From assembly GCA_050256135.1 (NCBI GenBank), contig JBFWIF010000007.1, positions 1 through 41,181 of the forward strand: a stretch of 41,181 bases of DNA. Reading direction: 5' to 3'. The notes under the pieces are model-generated. The model ran no database searches, had not been told where the DNA came from, and saw nothing but the letters and a program-made list of their open reading frames with translations. Source of the DNA: RZYP01 sp050256135. GTDB taxonomy: Bacteria > Bacillota > Negativicutes > Acidaminococcales > Acidaminococcaceae. The position numbers and the translations under genes are program-made. Below are positions 25,510 through 34,148 of the stretch, in pieces; the stretch's first letter is position 1, and each line of letters opens with the position of its first letter.

Positions 25510-26766
25510 ATGGAAGTAAAAGCACAAATAGAGGAACAAGCGATTGCTGCAAATAAAGCTTCACGAGCATTGGCTAATGTATCTACTAAAGTAAAAAATG
25601 AAGCTCTCAGAGCGATGGCAGAAGCGCTATGCCTTTGCAAAAAATATATTTTGGAAGAAAACAAAGCTGACATGGAATGCGGACGACAAAATGGTATGAG
25701 CGAATCGATGCTTGACCGTTTGATGCTTACAGAAGGCAGGATAGAAGGTATGGCAGAAGGACTCAGGCAGGTGGCAGAATTACCTGATCCGATAGGAGAG
25801 GTAATTTCGGGCAGACAGCTTGCTAATGGCCTAAACTTAACGAAAGTCAGAGTGCCGCTTGGAGTTATAGCGATTATATATGAAGCGCGCCCTAATGTTA
25901 CTGCTGATGCTATCGGCCTTTGCCTGAAGTCGGGAAACGCAGTTATTTTGAAGGGCGGCTCCGAAGCCATCCACTCTAATAAAGCGATTGCCGGCGTATT
26001 GACAGAAGCAGCAGAAGGTGCCGGTATTCCTAAAGCTGCAGTACAGTTCATTGATTCGATTGATCGTATGGCTGTACAAGAGTTGATTAGAATGCATCGT
26101 TATGTCGACGTTGTAATCCCGCGTGGTGGTGCCGGCCTGATTAATATGGTTGTGCAAAACAGTTCTGTTCCGGTTATTCAGACTGGCGTCGGTGTTTGTC
26201 ATACTTTTGTTGACGAAAATGCTGATCTCGTTATGGCGAGGGAAATTGCTTTTAATGCAAAGGTATCACGTCCTGCTGTCTGCAATGCCATGGAGACATT
26301 ATTGGTACACGAGAAAATTGCTGCCGACTTTTTGCCAGCTATGCTAAAACGTTATTTTGATGCTGGAGTTAAAATTTTTGGCTGTCCGCTGACGAAAGCT
26401 TTTGATACGCGAGTAGAACCGGCGACTGAGGAAGATTGGTCTACAGAATATGGCGATTTGCGACTGTCAGTAAAAATTGTTCAAGACATTGATGAAGCTA
26501 TAGACCATATTGCCAGATATGGAACCAAACATTCAGAAGCTATTGTGACAAGAAGTTATGAAAGTGCAAGGAAGTTTCAGCAGAACGTAGACGCAGCTGC
26601 TGTATATGTTAATGCATCTACGCGTTTTACTGATGGCTTCGAATTCGGTTTTGGTGCAGAAATAGGTATCAGTACGCAAAAGCTGCATGCCAGAGGACCC
26701 ATGGCCCTGCCGGAATTAACAAGTGTAAAATATTTAATCAATGGAACAGGACAAATCAGAGGTTAA
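25510..26766 (+). CDS. proA: Gamma-glutamyl phosphate reductase
   Basis: A 418-residue aldehyde-dehydrogenase-like enzyme reducing glutamyl-5-phosphate with NADPH to the semialdehyde, the second step of proline synthesis. The catalytic cysteine is C258 in SRPAVCNAMETLLV. Family segments IYEARPNVTADA, LKGGSEAIHSNKAI, IPRGGAGLI and the C-terminal GRGPMALPELTS-type motif (ARGPMALPELTS here) are present. TAGGAGG precedes the ATG. A terminator follows. Confidence 0.96.
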   Translation: MEVKAQIEEQAIAANKASRALANVSTKVKNEALRAMAEALCLCKKYILEENKADMECGRQNGMSESMLDRLMLTEGRIEGMAEGLRQVAELPDPIGEVISGRQLANGLNLTKVRVPLGVIAIIYEARPNVTADAIGLCLKSGNAVILKGGSEAIHSNKAIAGVLTEAAEGAGIPKAAVQFIDSIDRMAVQELIRMHRYVDVVIPRGGAGLINMVVQNSSVPVIQTGVGVCHTFVDENADLVMAREIAFNAKVSRPAVCNAMETLLVHEKIAADFLPAMLKRYFDAGVKIFGCPLTKAFDTRVEPATEEDWSTEYGDLRLSVKIVQDIDEAIDHIARYGTKHSEAIVTRSYESARKFQQNVDAAAVYVNASTRFTDGFEFGFGAEIGISTQKLHARGPMALPELTSVKYLINGTGQIRG

Positions 26767-26772
26767 CCGGAA

Positions 26773-26808
26773 GGGCCTGGCCTTAATAAAAGGCCGGGTC
26801 TTTTATTT
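26773..26808 (+). terminator. Rho-independent terminator after proA
   Basis: GGCCTGGCCTT pairs with AAGGCCGGGTC (two G-T pairs) around a short AATAA loop, followed by TTTTATTT. It separates proBA from the exporter genes. Confidence 0.85.
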
Positions 26809-26877
26809 AACTGTACTTTAAATGTATTTATGGCGGTAAGGACATGAAAAAATCACGTACTTGTCACAGAGACACTT

Positions 26878-26906
26878 TTGACTGTTGGGTCAGGCTGTTT
26901 TATAAT
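26878..26906 (+). promoter_or_regulatory. Near-consensus promoter of the MacAB-like exporter
   Basis: TTGACT (26878-26883), exactly 17 bases, then TATAAT (26901-26906). It lies between the proA terminator and the exporter adaptor gene, giving a leader of about 45 bases. Confidence 0.85.
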
Positions 26907-26958
26907 TGGTACTATAAAGCGTGACTACTTGAAAATAGAGAATGCGAGCGTGAGAATT

Positions 26959-28038
26959 ATGATGCAGTTTTTCAAAAACAACAAAATGAAAATCATAGCA
27001 CTTATTTTGTTGATGGCTGTTGGCTTTGGCGGGTACAAATATTATGAAGGCACAAAAACGCCGGAAAAAGTAGAAAAAACGGCGGTTGTTGAACGCGGTG
27101 ATTTGGTTGCCAGCATTTCTGCCACAGGCTCACTGAGTGCTGTCGATAATGTTGACATCAACTCTAAAATAACAGGGCGTATTGTAGAAGTTTATGTCAA
27201 GGAAAATCAACATGTGACAGCTGGCCAGAAACTGTTGAAATTGGATGATAAAACATTGGTAGCGACACAAATGCAGGCAGCGGCAAAACTGCAGAATGCT
27301 TTAGCGACATATAATCGTTATCGCGCACTTGTGAATCAGGGTGCTATTGCCCGCAGTGAATTCGATACAGCGGAGGCTGACTATATCGTGGCGCAAGCTA
27401 GTTATGATACGGCTACTTCTAATGTTAATGACACAATAATAACCTCACCGATTGGCGGCTATGTAATTGGAGAACCGACACCTGTTGGTCAAACTGTTTC
27501 TTCTGGTATTTCGACACCTCAGGTTTTGATGTCGATTGCCAATCTTGATAAGATGCAGATAGAAACCTTGGTTGATGAATCAGATATTGGTCATGTTAAA
27601 GTTGGACAAAAAGTGCAATTTACTGTTGATGCCTATCCGGATGTTACTTTTGAAGGAATAGTGAGATTGGTTTCGCGCAGTGCTACAAAATCAAGCAATG
27701 TAATCTATTATACTGTTTATGTAGATGTTGATAACCAAGACGGCAAGCTGCTGCCAACAATGACAGCGCGTACAGAGATTATCACTGATAAGGCCAGCGA
27801 TGTTTTGATGGTGCCTATAACGTGCCTGCGTTCCGAAGGAAAGAAACGTTATGTGCAAGTTTATGACGAAGCAACGAAGACTAGCAGAAATGTATATGTA
27901 ACCGTTGGACTAACAAGTGACGAAAAAGCAGCAGTTACCGGTGATCTTCAGGTTGGTGACAAATTGCTGGTGCGTGCAGCTAAAACAACCACTACGAAAA
28001 CCAACAAAAATACAATGGGCGGGCCACCGCGCTTCTAG
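26959..28038 (+). CDS. MacA-like periplasmic adaptor (membrane fusion protein)
   Basis: A 359-residue HlyD/RND-type adaptor. A short N-terminal transmembrane anchor (about 10-28) precedes a first barrel strand (ERGDLVASISATGSL), a lipoyl/hairpin region (GRIVEVYVKENQHVTAGQKLLKLDD, then a coiled-coil hairpin with ARSEFDTAEADY) and barrel strands with GQKVQFTVDAYPD. It would bridge the inner-membrane permease and an outer-membrane channel. That fits a diderm cell envelope. The start is ATG 26959 or 26962; no strong ribosome site is visible. ATPase and permease genes follow directly. Confidence 0.87.
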   Translation: MMQFFKNNKMKIIALILLMAVGFGGYKYYEGTKTPEKVEKTAVVERGDLVASISATGSLSAVDNVDINSKITGRIVEVYVKENQHVTAGQKLLKLDDKTLVATQMQAAAKLQNALATYNRYRALVNQGAIARSEFDTAEADYIVAQASYDTATSNVNDTIITSPIGGYVIGEPTPVGQTVSSGISTPQVLMSIANLDKMQIETLVDESDIGHVKVGQKVQFTVDAYPDVTFEGIVRLVSRSATKSSNVIYYTVYVDVDNQDGKLLPTMTARTEIITDKASDVLMVPITCLRSEGKKRYVQVYDEATKTSRNVYVTVGLTSDEKAAVTGDLQVGDKLLVRAAKTTTTKTNKNTMGGPPRF

Positions 28039-28049
28039 ACTGAGAGGAT

Positions 28050-28736
28050 ATGAAGATGGTTGTCATCGAATTGAAAGATATAGTTAAAACTTATCAGATG
28101 GGTGACTCTATAGTACATGCGCTTGATCATGTCACAGTTGATATAGGTGTAGGTGAATTTACTTCTATCGTGGGTCCATCTGGTTCCGGTAAATCAACCA
28201 TGATGAATATCATAGGCTGTCTTGATCGTCCTACTTCCGGTCAATATTTTCTTGACGGTAAGGAGATTGGTGGTTACGACGATGACGAGCTGGCTAAAAC
28301 TCGTAATGAAAAAATAGGGTTTGTGTTTCAAAACTTCAACTTGCTGCCGCGCTTATCAGCACTGCTGAATGTTGCTTTGCCGCTTGTTTATGCCGGCATA
28401 CCTGAGCCTGAACGGCTGGAAAGAGCCAGAGAAACCTTGGCATCTGTTGGGTTGGGCGATCGTGTTAACCATAAACCAACGGAAATGTCTGGCGGACAAC
28501 GGCAACGCGTGGCTATAGCAAGAGCTTTAATCAATCATCCTGCCATTATCATGGCAGATGAACCTACGGGTAATCTTGATACTAAATCCAGTTACGAAAT
28601 TATGGATATTTTTCATGGTTTGAATGCTGCTGGTAAGACTGTAGTAATGGTTACCCATGAACCTGATATTGCAGAAATGACGAAGCGTATCATACATATG
28701 AGAGACGGTAAAATTATCCAGGATGAATGGAGGTAA
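28050..28736 (+). CDS. MacB/LolD-type ABC transporter ATPase
   Basis: A 228-residue ABC ATPase. Walker A is GPSGSGKST, Q-loop FVFQNFNLLPRLSA, signature MSGGQRQRVAIARAL, Walker B IIMADEPTGNLD, and switch VTHEP. This subfamily (LolD, FtsE, MacB) works with FtsX-like permeases by mechanotransmission. It sits 11 bases after the adaptor and 6 bases before the permease gene. Confidence 0.94.
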   Translation: MKMVVIELKDIVKTYQMGDSIVHALDHVTVDIGVGEFTSIVGPSGSGKSTMMNIIGCLDRPTSGQYFLDGKEIGGYDDDELAKTRNEKIGFVFQNFNLLPRLSALLNVALPLVYAGIPEPERLERARETLASVGLGDRVNHKPTEMSGGQRQRVAIARALINHPAIIMADEPTGNLDTKSSYEIMDIFHGLNAAGKTVVMVTHEPDIAEMTKRIIHMRDGKIIQDEWR

Positions 28737-28742
28737 GACATA

Positions 28743-29957
28743 ATGTTTGCAGAAAGCATCAAAATGGCTATTGATGGCATGATTACCAACAAGATGCGGA
28801 CATTTCTTACCTTGCTTGGTATAATTATCGGTGTCGGAGCTGTTATTGCCATGGTTTCGCTAGGGTTGGGCGTCAAAGCGCAGATCAAGGACAATATCTC
28901 CAGCTTGGGCAGCAATCTGTTGATTATCAGTTCTGGCGGCAGAACTTCTTCCGGTGCAAGGCTGGCTTCAGGAACCGGTGTAAGATTAACTTATGATGAT
29001 GCCAAAGCCATAGAAAAAAATGTAAGCGGTATTGAATATGTCGCACCATCTGTCAGTTCTTCTTATCAACTTGTCGTAGGTAATCAGAACTGGACAACGA
29101 ATGTTGAAGGTACTACACCGAATATAATAGATATACGCAGTTTTAAGATGGAAGACGGCCGCATGTTTACTGATAAAGACCTTGATAGCAGGGCGCGCGT
29201 TGCAGTAATAGGCCAGACCATTGTTGACAATCTTTTCCCTGACGGCGACCCAATTGGTAAAATAGTACGTATCAATAAAGCACCATTTAAAGTTGTTGGC
29301 GTTTTGGGAATTAAAGGTCAATCTGCTAATGGACAGGACCAGGATGATGTGGTCTATATTCCACTGACAACAGCCCAGCAGCGCATGATGGGTATTACAT
29401 ATATTAATCGTATTACAGTGCAGGCTGAGAATGAAGATGTAATCAACGATGCGCAGACCGACATTGAAACTTTGTTGCGTACTAGACACAAGGTAAAGGA
29501 TGGCGGCGATGATGACTTTACCGTTCGAAATTTGGCTGCTTTGATGGATACAATGATGGAAACAGCTAATACTATTACTCTGTTGTTAGGTAATATAGCC
29601 GCCATTAGTCTTTTGGTCGGCGGCATTGGGATTATGAATATAATGCTTGTCTCTGTTACAGAAAGAACCAGAGAAATCGGTATCAGAAAGGCTTTAGGGG
29701 CAACGTATAATAATATTTTACTGCAATTTTTGATTGAGGCCATGGTTATTGGTGTAGTCGGCGGAATTTTGGGAACAATATTAGGTGTTGGTGCCTCATA
29801 TGCACTTTCCTATTTTTCTGGCTGGAAAACAGTTGTTTCTGTAGTGGCAATCGTAGTTGCGGTAGTATTTTCTGTCGGCATCGGCTTGTTCTTCGGTATT
29901 TACCCAGCGAGAAAAGCTGCCTTGCTTGACCCTATTGATGCATTACGTTATGAATAG
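28743..29957 (+). CDS. MacB-like FtsX-family ABC permease
   Basis: A 404-residue permease with one N-terminal transmembrane helix (about 18-42), a periplasmic MacB core domain (about 45-270) and three C-terminal helices of the FtsX domain. The conserved VGGIGIMNIMLVSVTERTREIGIRKALGA motif region lies at about 295-320 (cited in part). With the adaptor and ATPase it forms a tripartite exporter of unknown substrate (macrolides, lipopeptides or virulence peptides in relatives). A 58-codon ORF overlaps its end. Confidence 0.93.
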   Translation: MFAESIKMAIDGMITNKMRTFLTLLGIIIGVGAVIAMVSLGLGVKAQIKDNISSLGSNLLIISSGGRTSSGARLASGTGVRLTYDDAKAIEKNVSGIEYVAPSVSSSYQLVVGNQNWTTNVEGTTPNIIDIRSFKMEDGRMFTDKDLDSRARVAVIGQTIVDNLFPDGDPIGKIVRINKAPFKVVGVLGIKGQSANGQDQDDVVYIPLTTAQQRMMGITYINRITVQAENEDVINDAQTDIETLLRTRHKVKDGGDDDFTVRNLAALMDTMMETANTITLLLGNIAAISLLVGGIGIMNIMLVSVTERTREIGIRKALGATYNNILLQFLIEAMVIGVVGGILGTILGVGASYALSYFSGWKTVVSVVAIVVAVVFSVGIGLFFGIYPARKAALLDPIDALRYE

Positions 29958-30126
29958 TAAACGCAAGACAACTTTCAGCGAAATATGGCGTGCCTGGTGT
30001 GATTATTGTAAAAAACCAAAGACTATTTTTGACTTGAAAGACAGAGCGAAAGGTCTCATAATTCTTATTATCTTGATTATACTTTTGCAGGCAGTTGTGC
30101 AAGCTTTGCTTAATTGGTATAATTAG
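29950..30126 (+). CDS. 58-residue single-helix membrane protein
   Basis: The ATG at 29950 lies eight bases inside the end of the permease gene, so translation is probably coupled. The peptide has a basic, tryptophan- and cysteine-containing N-terminal half (SEIWRAWCDYCKKPKTIFD) and one hydrophobic helix (about 38-57). It has no recognised family. It may be a small accessory subunit of the exporter, or belong with nadD downstream. Confidence 0.55.
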   Translation: MNSKRKTTFSEIWRAWCDYCKKPKTIFDLKDRAKGLIILIILIILLQAVVQALLNWYN

Positions 30127-30149
30127 TAGCAAGACATTGAGAGTAGGTG

Positions 30150-30773
30150 ATGGGAATCGCCGTTAACCGCAAAAGAATAGGCATAATTGGCGGATCATTC
30201 GATCCAATACACAAAGGGCATCTAGAAACTGCAGAATTTGTTTATCAGCAATTAGGGCTGGAGAAAATAATATTTATTCCCGCTTATATTGCTCCGCATA
30301 AAATCGGCATGGAATATGCCCTAGCTGAGCACCGTTATCAAATGACTTTATTGGCTATTCAGGACAATCCACATTTCTGTGTTTCCGATATAGAATTGAA
30401 ACGCAAGGGCGTTTCTTATACATATGATACGATTGCAGCTTTACATGAATATTATGGCGATGGTTATGAGTTGTACTTCATTATTGGTGCTGACTCCGTG
30501 GCAGAGCTTGATACCTGGATCAAGGTACGAGAAATTATGGCTTTATGTACTTTTGTCGCAGCGACGAGGCCAGGCTTTGCGCCTGAAGTAAAAAAAGTTA
30601 TTGAGTATTTTGGTGAATTAGGCAGAACGAAAATTAAGTGGCTCAATACGCCGGAAATGGATATTTCTTCTACGGATATCAGGCAGCGTGTTCAGGATAA
30701 TTGCTCCATTACGGGTCTTGTTCCTGCCCAAGTAGAAGAATACATACATCAAAAAGGCCTCTACCGCTCGTAG
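30150..30773 (+). CDS. nadD: Nicotinate-nucleotide adenylyltransferase
   Basis: A 207-residue NadD, which adenylates nicotinate mononucleotide in NAD synthesis. The nucleotidyltransferase motif GGSFDPIHKGHL and the C-terminal ISSTDIRQRV motif are intact, with IIGADSVAELDTW between them. ATG 30150 follows AGTAGG; a GTG directly before it is an alternative start. It heads the conserved nadD-yqeK-LCP-rsfS block. Confidence 0.95.
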   Translation: MGIAVNRKRIGIIGGSFDPIHKGHLETAEFVYQQLGLEKIIFIPAYIAPHKIGMEYALAEHRYQMTLLAIQDNPHFCVSDIELKRKGVSYTYDTIAALHEYYGDGYELYFIIGADSVAELDTWIKVREIMALCTFVAATRPGFAPEVKKVIEYFGELGRTKIKWLNTPEMDISSTDIRQRVQDNCSITGLVPAQVEEYIHQKGLYRS

Positions 30774-30816
30774 CAGGTCTTGTTTGGTTTTTGACTAGTT
30801 AGAGGAGGAGCGATTT

Positions 30817-31404
30817 ATGCTGACAATTAAAGAAATGGAGGAATTGTTGGAAAAAGCATTGCCGCGTAAGCGTTTTGAACATTCTACAGCTGTTTATGAA
30901 ACAGCTATTGAGTTGGCAAAAATTCATAATGCCGATATGGAAAGAGTCAGGGTAGCATCTCTTTTGCATGATTGTGGCCGCGAAATACCAACAAGAGATA
31001 ATTTATTAAAAGCTGCTGAATTTAATATCCCAATTGATGATGTTGAAGCAAACCAGCCTATTTTGCTACACGCCAAACTGGGTGTTTATTTAGCGCAGCA
31101 TAAATATGGTGTTGAGGATCAAGAGATATTAAAAGCAATTTTGTATCATACAACTGGCGCAGCTAGTATGTCAAAAATTGACATGATTGTTTATCTTGCT
31201 GATTTACTGGAGCCAAAACGCGGATTTTTTGGTATAGAAGAAATGCGGCAGTTGGTAAAAGTTGATTTGGAAAAAACAATGATGAAGGCTTACGCCCTTA
31301 CAATTAAATATTTGCTCGAACATGATCTTTTGATTCATCCGAATTGTATTTTTGGCCGGAACGAATTGGCAGTAAAATTTAAAAAAATGAACCAGACCTT
31401 TTAA
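30817..31404 (+). CDS. yqeK: HD-domain Ap4A hydrolase YqeK
   Basis: A 195-residue HD-domain phosphohydrolase. Metal ligands are visible in RFEHSTAVYETA, LLHDCGRE and HAKLGVYLA, and the IVYLADLLEPKRGF segment is typical. Members cleave diadenosine tetraphosphate symmetrically to ADP. AGAGGAGG precedes the ATG. The nadD-yqeK pairing is widespread in Firmicutes. Confidence 0.92.
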   Translation: MLTIKEMEELLEKALPRKRFEHSTAVYETAIELAKIHNADMERVRVASLLHDCGREIPTRDNLLKAAEFNIPIDDVEANQPILLHAKLGVYLAQHKYGVEDQEILKAILYHTTGAASMSKIDMIVYLADLLEPKRGFFGIEEMRQLVKVDLEKTMMKAYALTIKYLLEHDLLIHPNCIFGRNELAVKFKKMNQTF

Positions 31405-31415
31405 GGAGACAAGAT

Positions 31416-32384
31416 ATGGAAGAACAAGATAACGAACGGCATGGCGTAGTACGTAGGAAGCTGCGTGTTGGACGTTTGATTGCATTCTTGGTATTGTTTT
31501 TCAGTGCACTGACGGGATGTTTTTTCCTAGGGCAATGGTTGTATTCTATTTTCTCGCCACCTAAAGTACCGATTGTCGCCGCAGATGAGGAAATGGTTTT
31601 CGATGAAACCCTAAATAAACGTCTTAATGTACTTATACTTGGTGTTGACGACGGTGATAATGAATATAAGGAAGCACCCAAACGCACAGATGTAATGCTT
31701 CTTGCAAGCTTTGACCCTGTCAAAAATGATGTCGCACTGCTCTCAATTCCAAGAGATACAAGGGTAAAAATCCCTGGCAATCCAGGCTTAGATAAAATTA
31801 ATCATGCTTATGCCTATGGCGGAATTCCGCTCGCCAAGAAAACCGTCGCTAACCTGTTGCAAGTACCAATACATTATTATATTCTGCTTAATTGGCAGGG
31901 ATTTAAAGACGTTATCGACATTATTGGTGGTGTTGATTATTATGTGGAAAGTGATATGGATTATGAAGATCCATACGCAGACCTCAAAATACATATAAAA
32001 CATGGTTATCAGCACATGGACGGAGAAAAGGCTGGCGAATATGTAAGATTTCGCCATGATGAATTGGGCGACATTGGACGCGTGCAGAGACAGCAGAGAT
32101 TCTTAAAAGCGCTGGCTTCCGAAATATTCAGCGTCGGTAATGTAGTCAAAGTGCCATCCTTAATCAATTCTATGGGAAAATATATAGAAACAGATATGGA
32201 TTTCCTGACCCTGGCCAAGGCTGCTAATAGTTTTAAAGTTTTTGGCGGGGACAAGGTCAAATCACAAATGCTATATGGAGATTTTCAGACTATTGATGGT
32301 ATAAGCTATTGGGCAACAACACCGGAAAAAACGGGAAAAACTCTTGATGAACTTAATATTCCTTATAAAAAGATAAAAAAATGA
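31416..32384 (+). CDS. LytR-CpsA-Psr (LCP) family protein
   Basis: A 322-residue protein with a short cytoplasmic N-terminus, one transmembrane helix (about 23-43) and an extracytoplasmic LCP domain. Key segments are LILGVDDGDN, RTDVMLLASFDP, LSIPRDTRVKIP and KINHAYAYGG, and YVRFRHDELGDIGRVQRQQ. LCP enzymes transfer undecaprenyl-linked polymers to peptidoglycan or other acceptors; the acceptor in a diderm Firmicute is unclear. AAGGAG precedes the ATG. Confidence 0.92.
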   Translation: MEEQDNERHGVVRRKLRVGRLIAFLVLFFSALTGCFFLGQWLYSIFSPPKVPIVAADEEMVFDETLNKRLNVLILGVDDGDNEYKEAPKRTDVMLLASFDPVKNDVALLSIPRDTRVKIPGNPGLDKINHAYAYGGIPLAKKTVANLLQVPIHYYILLNWQGFKDVIDIIGGVDYYVESDMDYEDPYADLKIHIKHGYQHMDGEKAGEYVRFRHDELGDIGRVQRQQRFLKALASEIFSVGNVVKVPSLINSMGKYIETDMDFLTLAKAANSFKVFGGDKVKSQMLYGDFQTIDGISYWATTPEKTGKTLDELNIPYKKIKK

Positions 32385-32404
32385 AAATGGGAGGCGATAT
32401 TTCG

Positions 32405-32758
32405 ATGATAAGGAACGGAAACGAATTAGCACAGAAAATAGCAAAGCTAGCAAGTGATAAAAAAGCAGAAGATATTTTACTTTTGAACATGGAAGGTATC
32501 TCACCCGTAACTGATTATTTCATGATTTGCAGTGCTGGCAATAGTACTTTGGTAAAGGCTGTTGCTGACAATATAGAGGAAAAGATGGCAGAAGAGGGTA
32601 TACTACCTTTACACAAGGAAGGTTATGCTGAAGGCCGCTGGATATTGATGGACTACGGCGATTGTGTCGCTCACGTGTTCCTCAATGAAGAACGTGACTT
32701 TTACAATTTAGAGCAATTATGGGCCGATGCCCCTTCTGAACCGTTTGTGGAGAAGTAA
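32405..32758 (+). CDS. rsfS: Ribosomal silencing factor RsfS
   Basis: A 117-residue RsfS/Iojap protein that binds L14 and blocks subunit joining under starvation. The typical AEDILLLNMEGISPVTDYFMI and GRWILMDYGDCVAHVF segments are present (the first cited in part). I start at ATG 32405 behind GGGAGGCG; an ATG at 32381 overlapping the LCP stop is a longer alternative. Confidence 0.94.
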   Translation: MIRNGNELAQKIAKLASDKKAEDILLLNMEGISPVTDYFMICSAGNSTLVKAVADNIEEKMAEEGILPLHKEGYAEGRWILMDYGDCVAHVFLNEERDFYNLEQLWADAPSEPFVEK

Positions 32759-32761
32759 AAA

Positions 32762-33655
32762 ATGATAGAGAATAAAAAAGTAGAAGTTAAAACCGTAGGC
32801 GAGCACAGACCAGGTGATGTCTGCGAACTAAAAGTTGTACGCGAAAACGAAATGGGTGCCTTTCTTGACGCTGGTACTGGTAATACTTCCGATGATATTC
32901 TGCTGCATAAGCAACAACAGGATATGCCGGTTAAAGTTGGCGACATTGTTAAGGTTTATTTGTACCTCGATCCGCATGGTCGTATGACAGCAAGCCGCAA
33001 ATTGCCAAAAATGCGGGAAGGACAGCTTGGTTATGTCAAAGTGCTCAGTGTAACGCGTGACGGCGGCTTTGTTGACATCGGTGCTGAACGTGGTGTTTTC
33101 CTGCCGTATAGCGAAATGCGCGGACATGTTTCCCCGGGACAGCTTGTCTGGGCAAAACTTTATCGTGACAAAACAGGCAGGCAAGCTGTTTCCATGCGTG
33201 TGGAAGAGGAAATGGTAAGAGCATCCAAGCCAGCTGTTGACGTGAAGGTCGGCGATGAAGTAACCGGTACTGTTTATAATATCCTGCCGGAAGGTTTTTT
33301 CCTGATTACTATGGAACGTTATATAGCATTTATCCACCGCAGCGAAGTGCCGGGCGGGCGCCTTGATTTTGGACAGAAGATTACGGGCCGCATTGCTTTT
33401 GTACGCGAAGATGGCAGAATAAACTTGTCATTGAGACCGCAAAAGGAACAAGCCAGAGTACTCGATGCTGACCTGATTCTTTCCCTGCTGGAAAAGCGCA
33501 AAGGAAGTATGCCTTACGGCGACGATACTCCTGCGGAGATCATTAAAGATGTCTTTGGTATCAGCAAATCCGCTTTTAAGAGAGCTCTGGGGAAACTAAT
33601 GAAAGATGGCAAGGTCAAGCAGGAAAATGGCTGGACCTCGCTTATTGAAGAGTAG
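32762..33655 (+). CDS. S1-domain RNA-binding protein, CvfB-like
   Basis: A 297-residue protein with serial S1-like domains: residues about 8-65, 75-135 (GYVKVLSVTRDGGFVDIGAERGVFLP) and 155-220. A C-terminal winged-helix segment follows (DTPAEIIKDVFGISKSAFKRALGKL, about 255-292). Length and order match the CvfB/YitL family, which binds RNA and affects virulence gene expression in staphylococci. Its ATG follows rsfS by three bases. Confidence 0.9.
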   Translation: MIENKKVEVKTVGEHRPGDVCELKVVRENEMGAFLDAGTGNTSDDILLHKQQQDMPVKVGDIVKVYLYLDPHGRMTASRKLPKMREGQLGYVKVLSVTRDGGFVDIGAERGVFLPYSEMRGHVSPGQLVWAKLYRDKTGRQAVSMRVEEEMVRASKPAVDVKVGDEVTGTVYNILPEGFFLITMERYIAFIHRSEVPGGRLDFGQKITGRIAFVREDGRINLSLRPQKEQARVLDADLILSLLEKRKGSMPYGDDTPAEIIKDVFGISKSAFKRALGKLMKDGKVKQENGWTSLIEE

Positions 33656-33658
33656 ATA

Positions 33659-33687
33659 TTGACAAAAATCACGAAAATCTTTATAAT
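33659..33687 (+). promoter_or_regulatory. Consensus promoter of tRNA-Ala
   Basis: TTGACA (33659-33664), 17 bases, TATAAT (33682-33687): a perfect consensus sigma-70-type promoter ending 18 bases before the tRNA. Confidence 0.92.
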
Positions 33688-33705
33688 ACAGCTTGTAAGT
33701 CTAAT

Positions 33706-33781
<76 letters not shown>

Positions 33782-33830
33782 AGTAAATTAAGGTGAAAGC
33801 CTTGAATATAAGATGTTTTTTAAAAGTTTG

Positions 33831-33868
33831 GCAGATATGTCTTTATGGCGTATCTGCTATTTTTATGT
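33831..33868 (+). terminator. Terminator of the tRNA-Ala transcript
   Basis: GCAGATA (33831-33837) pairs with TATCTGC (33851-33857) across a 13-base loop, and TATTTTTATG follows. Confidence 0.7.
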
Positions 33869-33996
33869 TTGATGCGAATGTTAGAATGTTATTTGATCTT
33901 AAGGATATTGATGATGAGTTTAAGATATTTTAAGGCGTAAGTAAGAAAAAGGGTTATAAGCATATTGGTGAACTATACGAGGAAATTGTAAAATAA
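33865..33996 (+). pseudogene. Short broken ORF, unrecognised gene remnant
   Basis: A 43-codon frame interrupted by one TAA (33931). The two halves read as plausible protein (MFDANVRMLFDLKDIDDEF before, YKHIGELYEEIVK after). I cannot name a parent family. It follows the tRNA terminator, a common insertion and decay site. A chance AT-rich ORF is possible. Confidence 0.25.
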
Positions 33997-34042
33997 AACA
34001 TTTCAATAATAAATGACAAATAAAATAACATGCTTATATAAG

Positions 34043-34073
34043 AAAAATGCACACAATATAAATACTGTGTGCA
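34043..34073 (-). terminator. Terminator of the leftward LarA-like gene
   Basis: TGCACACA (34048-34055) and TGTGTGCA (34066-34073) form a perfect 8-bp stem with a 10-base loop. On the minus strand five T follow the stem. It lies about 75 bases after the stop of the leftward gene. Confidence 0.75.
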
Positions 34074-34148
34074 AATAAAAATCATTTTTAAACTAGATTG
34101 GCATGAATCAGAATATTTATAGTATCTGATTTGTTATATTTGTATCGC

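Noticed and set aside
26844..26924. A 26-codon ORF starting MKKSRTC before the exporter
   Set aside because: It runs straight through the -35 and -10 boxes of a near-consensus promoter, so it would not be on that transcript.
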